Origin: Candidatus Manganitrophaceae bacterium | GTDB lineage: Bacteria > Nitrospirota > Nitrospiria > SBBL01 > JAADHI01 | DNA length: 64,000 bases | Direction: 5' to 3' | NCBI GenBank assembly: GCA_012960925.1 | Contig: DUAG01000019.1 | Span: forward strand, 81,580-145,579 | Shown here: positions 22,000-31,544 of the stretch, one piece after another | Numbering within the stretch: position 1 is the first letter of the stretch | Layout: each line of letters begins with the position of its first letter | Position numbers and translations under genes: made by a program | The notes under the pieces: model-generated | Told to the model about the DNA's origin: nothing | The model's input: only the letters and a program-made list of their open reading frames with translations | Databases searched by the model: none

Positions 22000-22206
22000 A
22001 TGTTTGGAATTGGGATGCCGGAGTTGCTTATTCTCCTCCTGATCATCCTCGTCATTTTTGGGGCTGGCAAGTTGCCTGAAATCGGGAGCGGCCTTGGAAA
22101 AGCCATCCGAGGTTTTAAAAAGGGCGTGTCGGAGCCTGATGAAATAGACATCACCCCCGACAAAAAAAAAGATGAAAACAAGGGAGAGGAAGAGAATGAC
22201 TCATAA
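22000..22206 (+). CDS. tatA: Sec-independent protein translocase protein TatA
   Basis: A 68-residue protein with one N-terminal membrane helix ([20 protein letters not shown]), the conserved [10 protein letters not shown] hinge, an amphipathic helix ([12 protein letters not shown]) and a charged tail. It forms the pore component of the twin-arginine pathway that exports folded proteins. TatA and TatB are hard to separate at this length; the FGAGKLPE motif favours TatA. No tatC is adjacent. AGAGGA precedes the ATG. The last 11 nt overlap the next gene. Confidence 0.93.
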   Translation: MFGIGMPELLILLLIILVIFGAGKLPEIGSGLGKAIRGFKKGVSEPDEIDITPDKKKDENKGEEENDS

Positions 22207-24217
22207 CAATAGGGTTACGATCTTGATCCCGATGACGTATTCGAAGAGAAGAGAAGGTCTCTCAACGAGAGGCCTTTGTGTTTCAGTGGCACGACGCAAA
22301 CCGATTGTGAACTTTTTAAAGAAGTCTTCCTTTTGTTTTATCCTCTGCTCCCTTCTGATCTCCTGTGTAACGGCCCCGCCGACACGATCTGTCGTGGCGC
22401 GTGATCCGGCTCACCTTTCCGTCGATTCAAAAAAAGAAGTAAAGGCTCTCCGCCCGAAGGTGAAAAGGGCGTTCCGATCCAGTGCGCCGACCCCATCTTC
22501 TTATTTTCACACCTTGCTTGGGCTCAGGCATGAGCAGGATCGGTTTGCCCGTGCAGGTGGGGGAAATCTCCGCCTTGCCCTGCAGGAATACCTTACAGCC
22601 CTTCAGGAGGACCCGAACGCCTTCTTTCTGCTTAAGCGGGTTGCCATTTTGTTGAATCGGATGGGAAAGCATGAAAAGGCCATCCATTTTGCAAAACGCG
22701 CGGTAAAACTCCATCCCGGCGATCTTGAAATACTGGACTTGTTAGGGGACATCTACCTGACATCTGATGAGACCGACAAGGCCCTGAAGACATTCATGGA
22801 AGTGATCCGAATTGCTCCCGAGCGAAGCGACGCATACTATCGTATGGGCCTGATATATGCGAATCGAAAGGAGTTTAACCTTGCGGAAAAGTGGGTCATG
22901 CAGGGAATTGAGACCGGGGCCGCCTCTTCTCTCGGTTACTATTACCTTGGGAAAATTTCCATGAGCCGGGGCCATCTGGAAAAGGGCTTGGAATATCTGG
23001 AAAAGGCCGTTGAACTTGATCGATTTCTGGAGCCGGCGCACGTTGAGATCGCAATGATTCATGAACAGGAAAAGCGGCCCAGGGAGGCGATCAGGATTTA
23101 TCGCCACATTCTTGAAGAAATCAATCCTAGAAACAGACAAGCCATGCATCGACTGGTGGCCTTGCTGATAGAAGGAGGATCGGTCGCCGAATCTCTGGAT
23201 TTTCTGAACGAGCTCGCCAGGCGCGATCCTGGGAATGTCGATATTTCCCTTGAATTGGTTCGTGTGTGGGTCGAGAAGAAAGAGTACACACGCGCGATCG
23301 GGATATTGCTGTCCGTTGTAAAGGCGGTTCCTGGGGAGACTTCCCTTCGGGTCTACCTGGCCTCGCTCTATGAGCAGAACAAGCAGTTTGAAGAGGCTTT
23401 GTCGGTTTACCAGGAGGTCCTTGTGGCGAAGCCAGATGCCTATGCGGTCCGGATCCGCCTGGGAGCCCTTTATTATTACCGCTTGAACGATATCGAGGCG
23501 GCCTTGTTTCAGGGCGAGACGGCGAAGGAGATTGACCCCGGGCGGGGCGAATCCTATACTTTTCGCGGGCTGGTTCTTTTTGATGCCAAAAGGTATGAAG
23601 AAGCAGCGAAGATCTTCAATGAAGGAATTGAAGTGAGTCCGATGTCGCCGGAACTTCATTTCCATCTCGGCGCGGTTTATGACAAACTGAACCGATTTGA
23701 AGACCTGGTTCTGGAGATGGAAAGGGCCATTGCCCTCGATGCTGACCACGCAAATGCCTTGAATTATCTTGGATATACCTATGCCGAAAGAGGAATCCGG
23801 CTTAATGAGGCGATTGATTTGGTCAACCGGGCACTTACCGTCAGGCCGGATGATGGTTATTTTGTCGACAGCCTGGGGTGGGCCTATTTCAAGAAAGGTA
23901 TGACAAAGGATGCCTTGGCCGTGCTTCAGAGGGCGGTATTGCTGGTTCCAGATGATCCGGTGATCCACGAACACCTGGGAGAGGTTTACCTCGGAGAGAA
24001 CAGAGTTGATCTTGCCCGGGAGGCCTGGGCGAAATCCTTGTCGCTCAACCCCGATAATATGGAACTGATCTCCCGATTTAAGAAGGCAGGATTTGGTGAC
24101 CCCATCCTTGAGGAGCGTGTTCAAAGGGCCAGGATTCCAAGAGAGGCCGCCCCAAAAGAAGCACAAGTCCCGGGAGAGACTCCCAATAAGGTGATCCCCA
24201 AGGGTGTGATCCATTAG
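22196..24217 (+). CDS. Large TPR-repeat lipoprotein
   Basis: A 673-residue protein. After a basic N-terminus comes the lipoprotein signal [18 protein letters not shown] with Cys as the predicted lipidated residue. It is followed by about 14 tandem tetratricopeptide repeats (for example [20 protein letters not shown]) to residue 640. TPR arrays are protein-protein scaffolds. With tatA before it and two pilins after it, a PilF/PilW-like role in pilus assembly or a general envelope scaffold is possible. ATG 22196 has GAGAGGAAG upstream; GTG 22307 would give a cleaner signal peptide, so the start is uncertain. The stop codon touches the next ATG (TAGATG). Confidence 0.85.
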   Translation: MTHNNRVTILIPMTYSKRREGLSTRGLCVSVARRKPIVNFLKKSSFCFILCSLLISCVTAPPTRSVVARDPAHLSVDSKKEVKALRPKVKRAFRSSAPTPSSYFHTLLGLRHEQDRFARAGGGNLRLALQEYLTALQEDPNAFFLLKRVAILLNRMGKHEKAIHFAKRAVKLHPGDLEILDLLGDIYLTSDETDKALKTFMEVIRIAPERSDAYYRMGLIYANRKEFNLAEKWVMQGIETGAASSLGYYYLGKISMSRGHLEKGLEYLEKAVELDRFLEPAHVEIAMIHEQEKRPREAIRIYRHILEEINPRNRQAMHRLVALLIEGGSVAESLDFLNELARRDPGNVDISLELVRVWVEKKEYTRAIGILLSVVKAVPGETSLRVYLASLYEQNKQFEEALSVYQEVLVAKPDAYAVRIRLGALYYYRLNDIEAALFQGETAKEIDPGRGESYTFRGLVLFDAKRYEEAAKIFNEGIEVSPMSPELHFHLGAVYDKLNRFEDLVLEMERAIALDADHANALNYLGYTYAERGIRLNEAIDLVNRALTVRPDDGYFVDSLGWAYFKKGMTKDALAVLQRAVLLVPDDPVIHEHLGEVYLGENRVDLAREAWAKSLSLNPDNMELISRFKKAGFGDPILEERVQRARIPREAAPKEAQVPGETPNKVIPKGVIH

Positions 24218-24604
24218 ATGAGAAACTCAAGGGGTTTCACCTTAATTGAGCTCATGATCGTTGTCGCCATTGTGGGTATTCTTGCGGCAGTTGCCATCCC
24301 AAACTATATGGATTACACGGCAAAAGCGCAACAAACCGAGGCAAGGTTGCAGCTCGGCACGATTTTTACCCATATGGTTTCATACGCGGGTCAGAATGAT
24401 ACAGGGTACACAAATGCGGATTTGGATGCAATCGGGTTCTCAGTTTCCGGTGTGCTCCGGTACTCATATACATTGGAGGGTTTGGCGTTCAGCACATTTA
24501 CTGCCAGGGCAGTAGGGGTATCGGGCCAGATTATCAATGACGCATGGACCATTGATCAGAACAGGAATCTGGTTGATGTATTCTCCGGTGATTATAATAA
24601 CTAA
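24218..24604 (+). CDS. Type IV pilin-like protein, paralog 1
   Basis: A 128-residue protein. Prepilin leader MRNSRG is followed by [20 protein letters not shown] with Phe+1 and Glu+5, the classical type IVa pilin/pseudopilin N-terminus processed by PilD. The tail [11 protein letters not shown] is nearly the same as in the pilin at 24860. The ATG follows the TPR stop codon directly with no separate promoter seen, so it is probably co-transcribed at a lower level. It has no cysteine pair. It could be a minor pilin. Confidence 0.88.
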   Translation: MRNSRGFTLIELMIVVAIVGILAAVAIPNYMDYTAKAQQTEARLQLGTIFTHMVSYAGQNDTGYTNADLDAIGFSVSGVLRYSYTLEGLAFSTFTARAVGVSGQIINDAWTIDQNRNLVDVFSGDYNN

Positions 24605-24638
24605 ACACTCCTTCTTTTTGACCCAGTCTGGATTCCAT

Positions 24639-24653
24639 TGACAAAAAATGTCA
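24639..24653. promoter_or_regulatory. Possible PilR-type enhancer site
   Basis: TGACA-AAAAA-TGTCA is a short perfect dyad about 120 nt upstream of the sigma-54 promoter. TGTC half-sites are known for PilR, the activator of sigma-54 pilin promoters. Another TGTC lies at about 24761. The assignment depends on that analogy only. Confidence 0.35.
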
Positions 24654-24770
24654 TAAGAAAGCATGTAAATTGCCACTTTTAATAGCATTTATTTGTTGAC
24701 CGATAAGAAGATAAAGTACAACTACTTAAAAACAAAGTGTTTTATATTTTAAAGCCTTTGTGTCTTAGTA

Positions 24771-24786
24771 TGGCATGTGATATGCA
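24771..24786 (+). promoter_or_regulatory. Sigma-54 (-24/-12) promoter of the major pilin gene
   Basis: TGGCATG, four bases, then ATGCA matches the consensus TGGCACG-N4-TTGCA at 10 of 12 positions, with the invariant GG and GC at the correct 12-nt offset. The start of transcription would be near 24797, about 60 nt before the pilin ATG. Sigma-54 control with PilS/PilR is established for pilA in several Gram-negative groups. No PilR gene is in the window. Confidence 0.75.
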
Positions 24787-24859
24787 TAAGTCTTAGAGTG
24801 AAATGTTACTGAGCGAGAAAAGATACAACCAATCACAGAGAACGAAGGGAGAACACACA

Positions 24860-25300
24860 ATGTTTAAAAGAGCGAAAAACAAAAAAGGATTTACCTTGAT
24901 TGAGTTAATGATCGTCGTGGCCATTGTCGGAATTCTGGCGGCCATCGCGATTCCTAACTTTTTAAACTACCAGGCCAAATCACAGCAGACCGAGGCTAAG
25001 GTGAATCTGGGGTCCATCTTTACAAACATGGTGGCCTATTCGGCGGAAAGTACAGATGGTTTTTTTAGTGCCCGATGTTGTACTGAACCCGCGACGGCCA
25101 CTACCAATAATATCGGATTTGCAACGACGGGAACCACGCGCTACCTTTATACCATGCCCACCCCGGCGGCCGACGGATTATCATTTCTTGCAACAGCGAC
25201 GGGCAAGGGGACTGGTGGTGGTGCCGTGTCTGGTGATGTATGGACGATTGATCAAACGAGAAACTTAAGTGAGACCGTTAAAGGCTCATTCTCGAGTTAA
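24860..25300 (+). CDS. pilA: Type IV pilin, paralog 2 (likely major pilin)
   Basis: A 146-residue protein. The leader [10 protein letters not shown] ends in Gly before [20 protein letters not shown] (Phe+1, Glu+5). The globular part has adjacent cysteines (ARCCTEP) and ends [21 protein letters not shown], like the upstream pilin. ATG 24860 with AAGGGAG upstream is preferred to ATG 24803, which would put 19 extra residues before the leader. Its own sigma-54 promoter and terminator mark it as a separately and strongly expressed unit, so it is probably the main pilus subunit. Confidence 0.9.
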   Translation: MFKRAKNKKGFTLIELMIVVAIVGILAAIAIPNFLNYQAKSQQTEAKVNLGSIFTNMVAYSAESTDGFFSARCCTEPATATTNNIGFATTGTTRYLYTMPTPAADGLSFLATATGKGTGGGAVSGDVWTIDQTRNLSETVKGSFSS

Positions 25301-25311
25301 TTGAGACTGAT

Positions 25312-25352
25312 GGGGTGGGGGGAGGCTGGTGACTCCGCCCACCCCGCTTTTT
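25312..25352 (+). terminator. Terminator after the major pilin gene
   Basis: GGGGTGGGGGGAG (25312-25324) pairs with CTCCGCCCACCCC (25333-25345) with one mismatch around an 8-nt loop, followed by GC and five T. It begins 12 nt after the pilin stop and supports ATG 25374, beyond the terminator, as the start of the next gene. Confidence 0.85.
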
Positions 25353-25373
25353 CTCACCGACGAATCCCTTCAG

Positions 25374-27509
25374 ATGGACGCCTCAAAAAGATTGAATATT
25401 TTCCTATTCCTTCTTTTTTTTATCTCCTATTCAACCTATCTTTTTACGGCCGCCCCGACGCTTTTCTGGCGGGATGGGTCTGAATTTCAGACGGTTGGGT
25501 TTACGCTGGGCATTGCCCACCCCTCCGGCTTTCCGTTTTATGCCCTCGCCGCGAAATTGTTCACCCTCATCCCATTTGGATCTATTGCCTTTAAGACCAC
25601 ACTAATGTCTGCTTTTTTCGGGGCGGTCATTTCCCTTCTGATCTATTTGAGCGTGGTGGCCATCCTGACCCAGCTCTCCGGCGAAAAAAAAGGGGCACCC
25701 TCCTCCAATGAAATTCACGTGATTGCTTTCTTGTCTACGATACTTTTTTCTTTTTCTAATGCGCTATGGGAGAATGCAATTGCGCCCGAGGTCTATACCC
25801 TGATGAATGCGTTTACAGCTCTGTTTATCCTGGGATTGATCATACATCTGAAAGGCGATCCTCACGGCATCCCCCGTAAAACCTTCCAATGGTTTATGGG
25901 TATTTCGTTTCTTTTCGGTTTGAGCCTGGGAGCCCATTCCATTTTAATTCTCTACCTTCCTTTTGTCCCGATCCTGATTTATTTTTATTGGCTGAGGCCG
26001 AATAAGTTGTCTCCGGTAAAGTACCTTTCTGTTTTTTTATTTTTTGTGATACTGGGTATCTCGGTCTATATTTATCTTCCGATCCGGGCCAGTCAGCAGC
26101 CTTATTTTAACTGGGGATACCCGGATACCTTCAGCCAGTTTATAGCACATGTGACGGATAAAAAAGATGCCGTCGTTCATGTCTCGATCCCGAGTCCAAA
26201 GAGTGTCCTCCTTCCGCAGATGAAGAACTATTGGAGGTTTTTCCCGGATAACTTTTCATTCCTTGGGATCGCCCTTGGTGTGGCCGGGGGGATTTATACC
26301 TTAATAAAAGCAAGGAGAGTCGCGGCCATTCTGGCCGTCTTTTACATCCCTCCCTTCCTTTTCTTTATCCGATTTTGGGGGGATTCATCAAACTTCCTTT
26401 CCGGTTTTATGGTCTTTACACTCTTGATCGGCGTCGGAGCCTGGTGGGCCCTTTTTGCGTTGTCGGAATGTGTTCGAAGGCAACAGCGATATCAAAAGAT
26501 CATCCCCTTGTTCTGGGGAGTCCTGGGAGCAGGGGTTTTATTCCTAGCCATAGGGCATTTTACAAAAAATGATCGTTCCCAATACTGGATCTCTGAGAAA
26601 CCATTCAAATCGGCTTTACTGGATCTAGAGAGTAATAGTATTGTTTTTGCGAGGGACTCTCATTTCAGTTTCAGCTATCTCCAGGAGGTGGCCAATATCC
26701 GGCCTGATGTGACTCACCTCAGCACGATGGAATTTATAAATTCGAAAGTATTTTTCCAACTCACTCCGGAGCGCTTCCCTCTTGTTACGATCCCTGAAGT
26801 CGACTTTGAAGAGCTCGGTCCTGCCTTTCTGAGCGAAAATATCGACAGTCATCCCATCTATTGGGAACCCGATCCACAAAATGACCGCTTGGTCCTTCCC
26901 TACCTCTCTTTGGATGGGGCCTTTTACCGTGTCCTGGACCCGCCGCGTCTCCTGACGGCATCCCTGCTTAACGATTATCGCGATAAATTGAGGTACTTTT
27001 TCGATCCAATGAAGTTATCCCAGGACCGCAATGAAATAGATTTTTACAGGATCCGATTCCTGAATTTGGGCGCTTATCTCTTGAAGCAGGGACAACCTGA
27101 GATTGCCATTCAGCATTTTCAAGTGGCCGATATGCTGATGCCAAATGATCATCATGTGCTCAACCTGCTGGGTATGACTTATGCGAGACTGAAAGACGTT
27201 AATCTGGCTGAATGGTATTTTATAAAGATATTGTCTCAGAATCCTGACTTCCTCGAAGCACAAAAAAATTTAGGGATTCTTTATCTTTCTGAGATGAGGT
27301 ATAAAGAAGCAGAAATGGCTTTATTAAAAGCGAAACAGATTCGAGAGAATGATGTTGGAACGAACTATCAACTGGGCCTTCTTTATGCTCAGACAGGGGA
27401 TGATTCTCAGGCAATTTTCTACTTTAAAAATACCTTGAGAGAAGACCCGGAACATATAAGTGCGAGACAGGATTTGAAAACGCTGTTGGGAACAGACGCG
27501 GAGGAGTAA
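25374..27509 (+). CDS. DUF2723 membrane protein with C-terminal TPR repeats
   Basis: About 711 residues. The N-terminal half has about ten or more membrane segments and the DUF2723 hallmark LFWRDGSEFQTVGFTLGIAHP, then FSNALWENAIAPEVYTLM. This family belongs to GT-C-type glycosyltransferases (TMEM260-like O-mannosyltransferases) with a catalytic Asp/Glu in the first periplasmic loop. The C-terminal 150 residues are TPR repeats (LGAYLLKQGQPEIAIQHFQ onward). Its place beside pilins and glycosyltransferases suggests transfer of sugars to an exported protein or glycan. No clear ribosome binding site precedes the ATG. The stop overlaps the next start by 1 nt. Confidence 0.8.
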   Translation: MDASKRLNIFLFLLFFISYSTYLFTAAPTLFWRDGSEFQTVGFTLGIAHPSGFPFYALAAKLFTLIPFGSIAFKTTLMSAFFGAVISLLIYLSVVAILTQLSGEKKGAPSSNEIHVIAFLSTILFSFSNALWENAIAPEVYTLMNAFTALFILGLIIHLKGDPHGIPRKTFQWFMGISFLFGLSLGAHSILILYLPFVPILIYFYWLRPNKLSPVKYLSVFLFFVILGISVYIYLPIRASQQPYFNWGYPDTFSQFIAHVTDKKDAVVHVSIPSPKSVLLPQMKNYWRFFPDNFSFLGIALGVAGGIYTLIKARRVAAILAVFYIPPFLFFIRFWGDSSNFLSGFMVFTLLIGVGAWWALFALSECVRRQQRYQKIIPLFWGVLGAGVLFLAIGHFTKNDRSQYWISEKPFKSALLDLESNSIVFARDSHFSFSYLQEVANIRPDVTHLSTMEFINSKVFFQLTPERFPLVTIPEVDFEELGPAFLSENIDSHPIYWEPDPQNDRLVLPYLSLDGAFYRVLDPPRLLTASLLNDYRDKLRYFFDPMKLSQDRNEIDFYRIRFLNLGAYLLKQGQPEIAIQHFQVADMLMPNDHHVLNLLGMTYARLKDVNLAEWYFIKILSQNPDFLEAQKNLGILYLSEMRYKEAEMALLKAKQIRENDVGTNYQLGLLYAQTGDDSQAIFYFKNTLREDPEHISARQDLKTLLGTDAEE

Positions 27510-28471
27510 TGCTGCAGGGAAAAAAGATTGGTGTTGTAATCCCGGCGCACGATGAAGAAAAGTTAATTGGGCGGGTTATCGAGACGATGCCGTCTTTTGT
27601 GGACAGGATCATTATTGTCGATGACCTCAGCAGCGATAAAACTGTTGCCATCGTCGAGGGCTATGTTATGAAGGCGCCAGAAGAAAATGTCCTGATTCAA
27701 CATAAGAAAAACATGGGGGTTGGGGGGGCGGTTGCAACAGGATACAAGAGGGCTCTGTCTGAAAAGATTGATGTCGTCGTTGTGATGAACGGAGATGCCC
27801 AGATGGATCCGGCCGACCTGAAACGGATTGTTTCGCCAATCATCCGGGGTGAGTCGGACTATGTGAAGGGAAACCGTCTATTTCGAGGGGAGTCCTGGGA
27901 GATGATCCCACACTATCGATATCTCGGAAACTCGGTCTTATCCCTTTTGACAAAAGTTGCCTCCGGCTATTGGCACATTGCGGATTCCCAGTCAGGATAT
28001 ACAGCGATATCGTTGATCGCGCTTCGGGCCTTGAATCTCGATGCAATTTATCTGCAATACGGGATGCCGAATGATATCCTAATAAAATTGAATATCTGTA
28101 ACTTCCGAGTCAAAGATGTCTCGGTTCGCCCGATATACAATATTGGTGAAAAATCGGGGATCCGCATCTGGAAGGTCATTCCCAGCATCAGTTGGTTGCT
28201 GCTTAAGGGCTTTATTAAGCGGATGTTACAGAAGTATGTCATTCAGGACTTTCACCCTCTTGTGTTTTTCTACTTTCTCGGTCTTAGCCTGACGCCGACA
28301 GGTTTTTTCTTTGGGGCTTACCTGATCTGCTTGCGTTTGAGCGGAATTCTCGTGATGCCGACAGAGGCCCTGTTTGCGTCCTTCCTGTTTATCTCCGGTC
28401 TCCAGTCGCTTTTTTTCGCGATGTGGTTTGATATGGAATACAACAAGCATCTTCGCGGGCCGGGTCGATGA
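27509..28471 (+). CDS. Family 2 glycosyltransferase, membrane-anchored
   Basis: A 320-residue protein. The GT-A fold starts KIGVVIPAHDEEKLIGRVIE, with the nucleotide-sugar/metal site as MNGDAQMDPADL and acceptor region SQSGYTAIS. Two C-terminal membrane segments (about 245-300) anchor it, as in polyprenyl-phosphate sugar transferases such as dolichol-phosphate mannose synthase-like enzymes. Such enzymes supply lipid-linked sugars to GT-C transferases, which fits the DUF2723 protein just upstream. Substrate unknown. Confidence 0.85.
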   Translation: MLQGKKIGVVIPAHDEEKLIGRVIETMPSFVDRIIIVDDLSSDKTVAIVEGYVMKAPEENVLIQHKKNMGVGGAVATGYKRALSEKIDVVVVMNGDAQMDPADLKRIVSPIIRGESDYVKGNRLFRGESWEMIPHYRYLGNSVLSLLTKVASGYWHIADSQSGYTAISLIALRALNLDAIYLQYGMPNDILIKLNICNFRVKDVSVRPIYNIGEKSGIRIWKVIPSISWLLLKGFIKRMLQKYVIQDFHPLVFFYFLGLSLTPTGFFFGAYLICLRLSGILVMPTEALFASFLFISGLQSLFFAMWFDMEYNKHLRGPGR

Positions 28472-29652
28472 AGGTCTGCATGTTGACCACATCCTATCCC
28501 CTCTCGACCGGGGACGTCTCCGGTATATTTATCTTCAGGCTCTGCCGAGCCTTAGCCGCATCAGATGTTCAGGTTGATGTTGTTGCGCCGGCAAACAGAG
28601 GCGCGTCTCCTGTGGAAAGGATGGGGGGAGGATGGGTCTATCGGTTCTGCTACTTTTTCCCCGAGCGCTGGCAAGGGCTTGCCTACGGGCCGGGGGGAAT
28701 TCCGGCCAACCTGAGTAGAAGTCCTTGGTTCTTCATTCAGGTCCCTTTTTTTCTTGTGATGTTTGTCATCAAGAGTCTTCGTGTTGCGAGGGGGGCCGAC
28801 ATTGTCCATGCCCACTGGATTTATTCGGGCCTCATCGCCGTGGCTGTGAAACTGGTCCACGGTATTCCATTTGTGGTGACCTTGCGTGGAAGCGATGTCC
28901 TTCGCTCCAAAAACGGAAAATTTTCTGCCCTTGTTTCGCGCTGGATCTTGAGGCGGGCTGCCCTCATCACCACCGTCAATCAGGATCTGAAGCGCTGGGC
29001 GATCTCCCAAGGCGTCCCGGAGGAACGTGTTGTTTTTATCCGTAACGGGGTTGACCTACCTCCACAGCGTCAAGATGAAGACACAATTTCACAATGTCGG
29101 CTGCTTTTTGTCGGGAATCTTGTTCCAGGTAAAGGGGTTCACCATCTCATTGAGGCCCTTTCTCATGTATTGCGAGAGGAAGAGAATGTCCATCTCCGGG
29201 TGATCGGGGACGGAAGCGAGAAGAAGCGCCTGAAGGAGCAAATTAACCACTCTGGTTTGAATGCGGTAGTTGAATTTGTAGGTGTGCAGTCTCCCGATCA
29301 GATTCCGTATTGGATGAAGAAGTCTGATTGTCTCGTACTTCCTAGTCTTTGGGAGGGGACGCCCAATGTTGTCCTTGAGGCAATGGCCTGTGGTCTCCCC
29401 GTGGTGGCATCCGACCTTCCGGGGATAAGTGAGGTAATGACTCATGGTGTGCACGGACTTCTGTCGAAGTCGGAAGATGTCCAGGGTCTGGCTCAAAATC
29501 TTCTTGCGGTGGTCAGGAATAAGGGACTTCGCCTTCAGATGGGGGCAAGAGGCCGGGAGGAGATCGTTAGGATGGGCCTCGGTTGGGATCAGGTGGCGAA
29601 ACGCTATCAGGAGGTTTATACACGCTTATGTGCGGTATCGCGGGCATCCTAA
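28468..29652 (+). CDS. Family 4 glycosyltransferase
   Basis: A 394-residue GT-B enzyme. The N-terminal Rossmann part starts MKVCMLTTSYPLSTGDVSGI, with ADIVHAHWIYSGLIA. The C-terminal donor domain has LLFVGNLVPGKGVHHLIEAL and the E-X7-E motif in EGTPNVVLEAMACGLPVVAS. It probably adds a hexose to a growing surface glycan on the cytoplasmic side. It overlaps the previous gene by 4 nt (ATGA) and the next by 25 nt. Confidence 0.9.
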   Translation: MKVCMLTTSYPLSTGDVSGIFIFRLCRALAASDVQVDVVAPANRGASPVERMGGGWVYRFCYFFPERWQGLAYGPGGIPANLSRSPWFFIQVPFFLVMFVIKSLRVARGADIVHAHWIYSGLIAVAVKLVHGIPFVVTLRGSDVLRSKNGKFSALVSRWILRRAALITTVNQDLKRWAISQGVPEERVVFIRNGVDLPPQRQDEDTISQCRLLFVGNLVPGKGVHHLIEALSHVLREEENVHLRVIGDGSEKKRLKEQINHSGLNAVVEFVGVQSPDQIPYWMKKSDCLVLPSLWEGTPNVVLEAMACGLPVVASDLPGISEVMTHGVHGLLSKSEDVQGLAQNLLAVVRNKGLRLQMGARGREEIVRMGLGWDQVAKRYQEVYTRLCAVSRAS

Positions 29653-31508
29653 ATCTGAATGGTGGCACGGTTGATTCTGATGAGCTGGTTGCCATGATGA
29701 CACGACTTAAGCATCGCGGACCGGACGGGTCCGGACTCTATGTTGACGGTCCACTTGGTTTGGCGCAGACCCGGCTGGCGGTGATTGATGTGGAAGGGGG
29801 CGTGCAGCCGATGTTTAACGAGGACCGGACCGTCGTGCTTGTCTTCAACGGGGAAATCTATAATTTCCAGGAGATCCGGCGGGATTTGGAGAAGGACCAT
29901 CGGTTTGCCACGAAGAGTGATACCGAGGTGATCGTCCATCTCTACGAGGAAGAGGGGATCGATAGCCTCAGGCGTTTTCGGGGGATGTTTGCCCTTGCGA
30001 TCTGGGATGTGCGTAAAAAGAGGCTGTTTCTGGCAAGAGACCGCGTAGGTCAAAAACCACTTTATTATTCTCTGGGGGCAGGGGGAGCAGGCCGTTTTCT
30101 CTTCGGATCTGAGATCAAGGCCTTGTTGGCCTGCGGTGTCGGTTCCGGTTTGAATCTGGGTGCGCTCGATCTTTTTTTCAAGAATCAATTTATCAGCGGG
30201 CCGGAGACGATCTATGAGGATATTCAATCCCTTCCTCCGGCACACTACATGGTCATTGACCAGGGTGGCTTTGAAATAAAGCGTTATTGGGAGCCTCCTG
30301 CTTCCTCCGACCGGAAAATGAGTGAGGAGGCCTATGCAGAGGCCCTCCGGGAGACCCTTTCGGAGGCTGTTCGGCTCCGTTTAATCAGCGATGTCCCCCT
30401 GGGGGCTTTCCTGAGTGGAGGGATCGATTCCTCTTTGATCGTTGGATTGATGCGGGAAGGAGGCGTAAGCAGCCTCAACACATTCTCGGTTGGATTTAAA
30501 GAAGAAAGTTTTGATGAAACTCCTTTTGCGATTGAGGCGTCCACTCACTTTAAGACCGATCATCATGCCTATCAGCTTGATGATCAGATTAAGAACCTCA
30601 TCCCAAAGATCATCTCTTCTTTTGATCAACCTTTTGGGGATTCCTCGTCCATCGCTGTTTACCATTTATCTGAGGTGACAAGGCGTTCTGTGACTGTGGC
30701 TCTTTCAGGAGACGGGAGTGATGAGCTTTTTGCCGGTTACCGCCGCTATGTTGGAAGAAGGCTCCTAAAATATTATTGGGCGATTCCCAGGCCAATTCGG
30801 GAAAAATGGATTGAGAAGATCTTGGATGCCATGCCAGAGGGGACATCATACTACGGAAAGAGTTTGATCAGACAATTCAAGTTATTTGCCGGATCTTCCC
30901 GTAGGCTGGAAGAGGATCCGCTTGATCTTCTTCCAGCAACCTTTACAAGAAAGGAATTAGATCTTCTTTATACTCCCCGTGTCACAGCCTTTTTGGAGAA
31001 ATCGAGAAAAGATTGTCAAGGGGCGTGGGCGGAACGTCTCTCTAGTTTGGATGAAATTTCTCAAATGATGTGGGTTGATTTTCATCGCTACCTTCCGGAT
31101 GACATCCTGGTGAAGGTCGATAGGATGAGTATGGCGCATGGTTTGGAGGTGCGATGCCCCTTCCTGGATCAGGAAGTTGTTTCCTTTGCGATGAAAATGC
31201 CTGTACACTTGAAACTGAAAAATCTGGAAACGAAGTATCTCCTGAAAAGGGCATTCCAGGGAATGTTGCCTCCCCGTATTGTGAAAAGAAAGAAACATGG
31301 TTTCATGCTTCCTTTGGGGAGCTGGTTTAAGAACGGGTTAAGATCCTTGATTGAGGAGGTATTGCTTAAGCCGGACAAAATGGGTTTGTTTAATCTTCCC
31401 TATATCAACCAGTTGGTCGAAGAGCATCAGAGAGGTAAGCGCGATCACAGCCAAAAGCTCTGGTTATTGTTGGTCTACCGACTTTGGGAAAAAACGGCAT
31501 CACAATGA
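29628..31508 (+). CDS. Asparagine synthase (glutamine-hydrolysing) family protein 1
   Basis: A 626-residue protein with two domains: an N-terminal Ntn glutaminase with nucleophile Cys2 (MCGIAGILNL) and a synthetase domain with the PP-loop AFLSGGIDSSLIVGL near residue 265. ATG 29628 is required to place Cys at position 2; AGGAGGT lies 12 nt upstream inside the previous gene. Such AsnB-like proteins are common in polysaccharide clusters, where they may amidate a sugar acid instead of aspartate. A second homolog lies at 37183. Confidence 0.92.
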   Translation: MCGIAGILNLNGGTVDSDELVAMMTRLKHRGPDGSGLYVDGPLGLAQTRLAVIDVEGGVQPMFNEDRTVVLVFNGEIYNFQEIRRDLEKDHRFATKSDTEVIVHLYEEEGIDSLRRFRGMFALAIWDVRKKRLFLARDRVGQKPLYYSLGAGGAGRFLFGSEIKALLACGVGSGLNLGALDLFFKNQFISGPETIYEDIQSLPPAHYMVIDQGGFEIKRYWEPPASSDRKMSEEAYAEALRETLSEAVRLRLISDVPLGAFLSGGIDSSLIVGLMREGGVSSLNTFSVGFKEESFDETPFAIEASTHFKTDHHAYQLDDQIKNLIPKIISSFDQPFGDSSSIAVYHLSEVTRRSVTVALSGDGSDELFAGYRRYVGRRLLKYYWAIPRPIREKWIEKILDAMPEGTSYYGKSLIRQFKLFAGSSRRLEEDPLDLLPATFTRKELDLLYTPRVTAFLEKSRKDCQGAWAERLSSLDEISQMMWVDFHRYLPDDILVKVDRMSMAHGLEVRCPFLDQEVVSFAMKMPVHLKLKNLETKYLLKRAFQGMLPPRIVKRKKHGFMLPLGSWFKNGLRSLIEEVLLKPDKMGLFNLPYINQLVEEHQRGKRDHSQKLWLLLVYRLWEKTASQ

Positions 31509-31544
31509 ACGAATAAGGCCTTTGTCTGGTAAAGAACCTGAATT

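Noticed and set aside
22742..24214. 490-codon open frame on the minus strand opposite the TPR gene
   Set aside because: It is a shadow of the TPR coding sequence: no ribosome binding site, no recognisable domain, and the + strand frame has clear lipoprotein and TPR structure.
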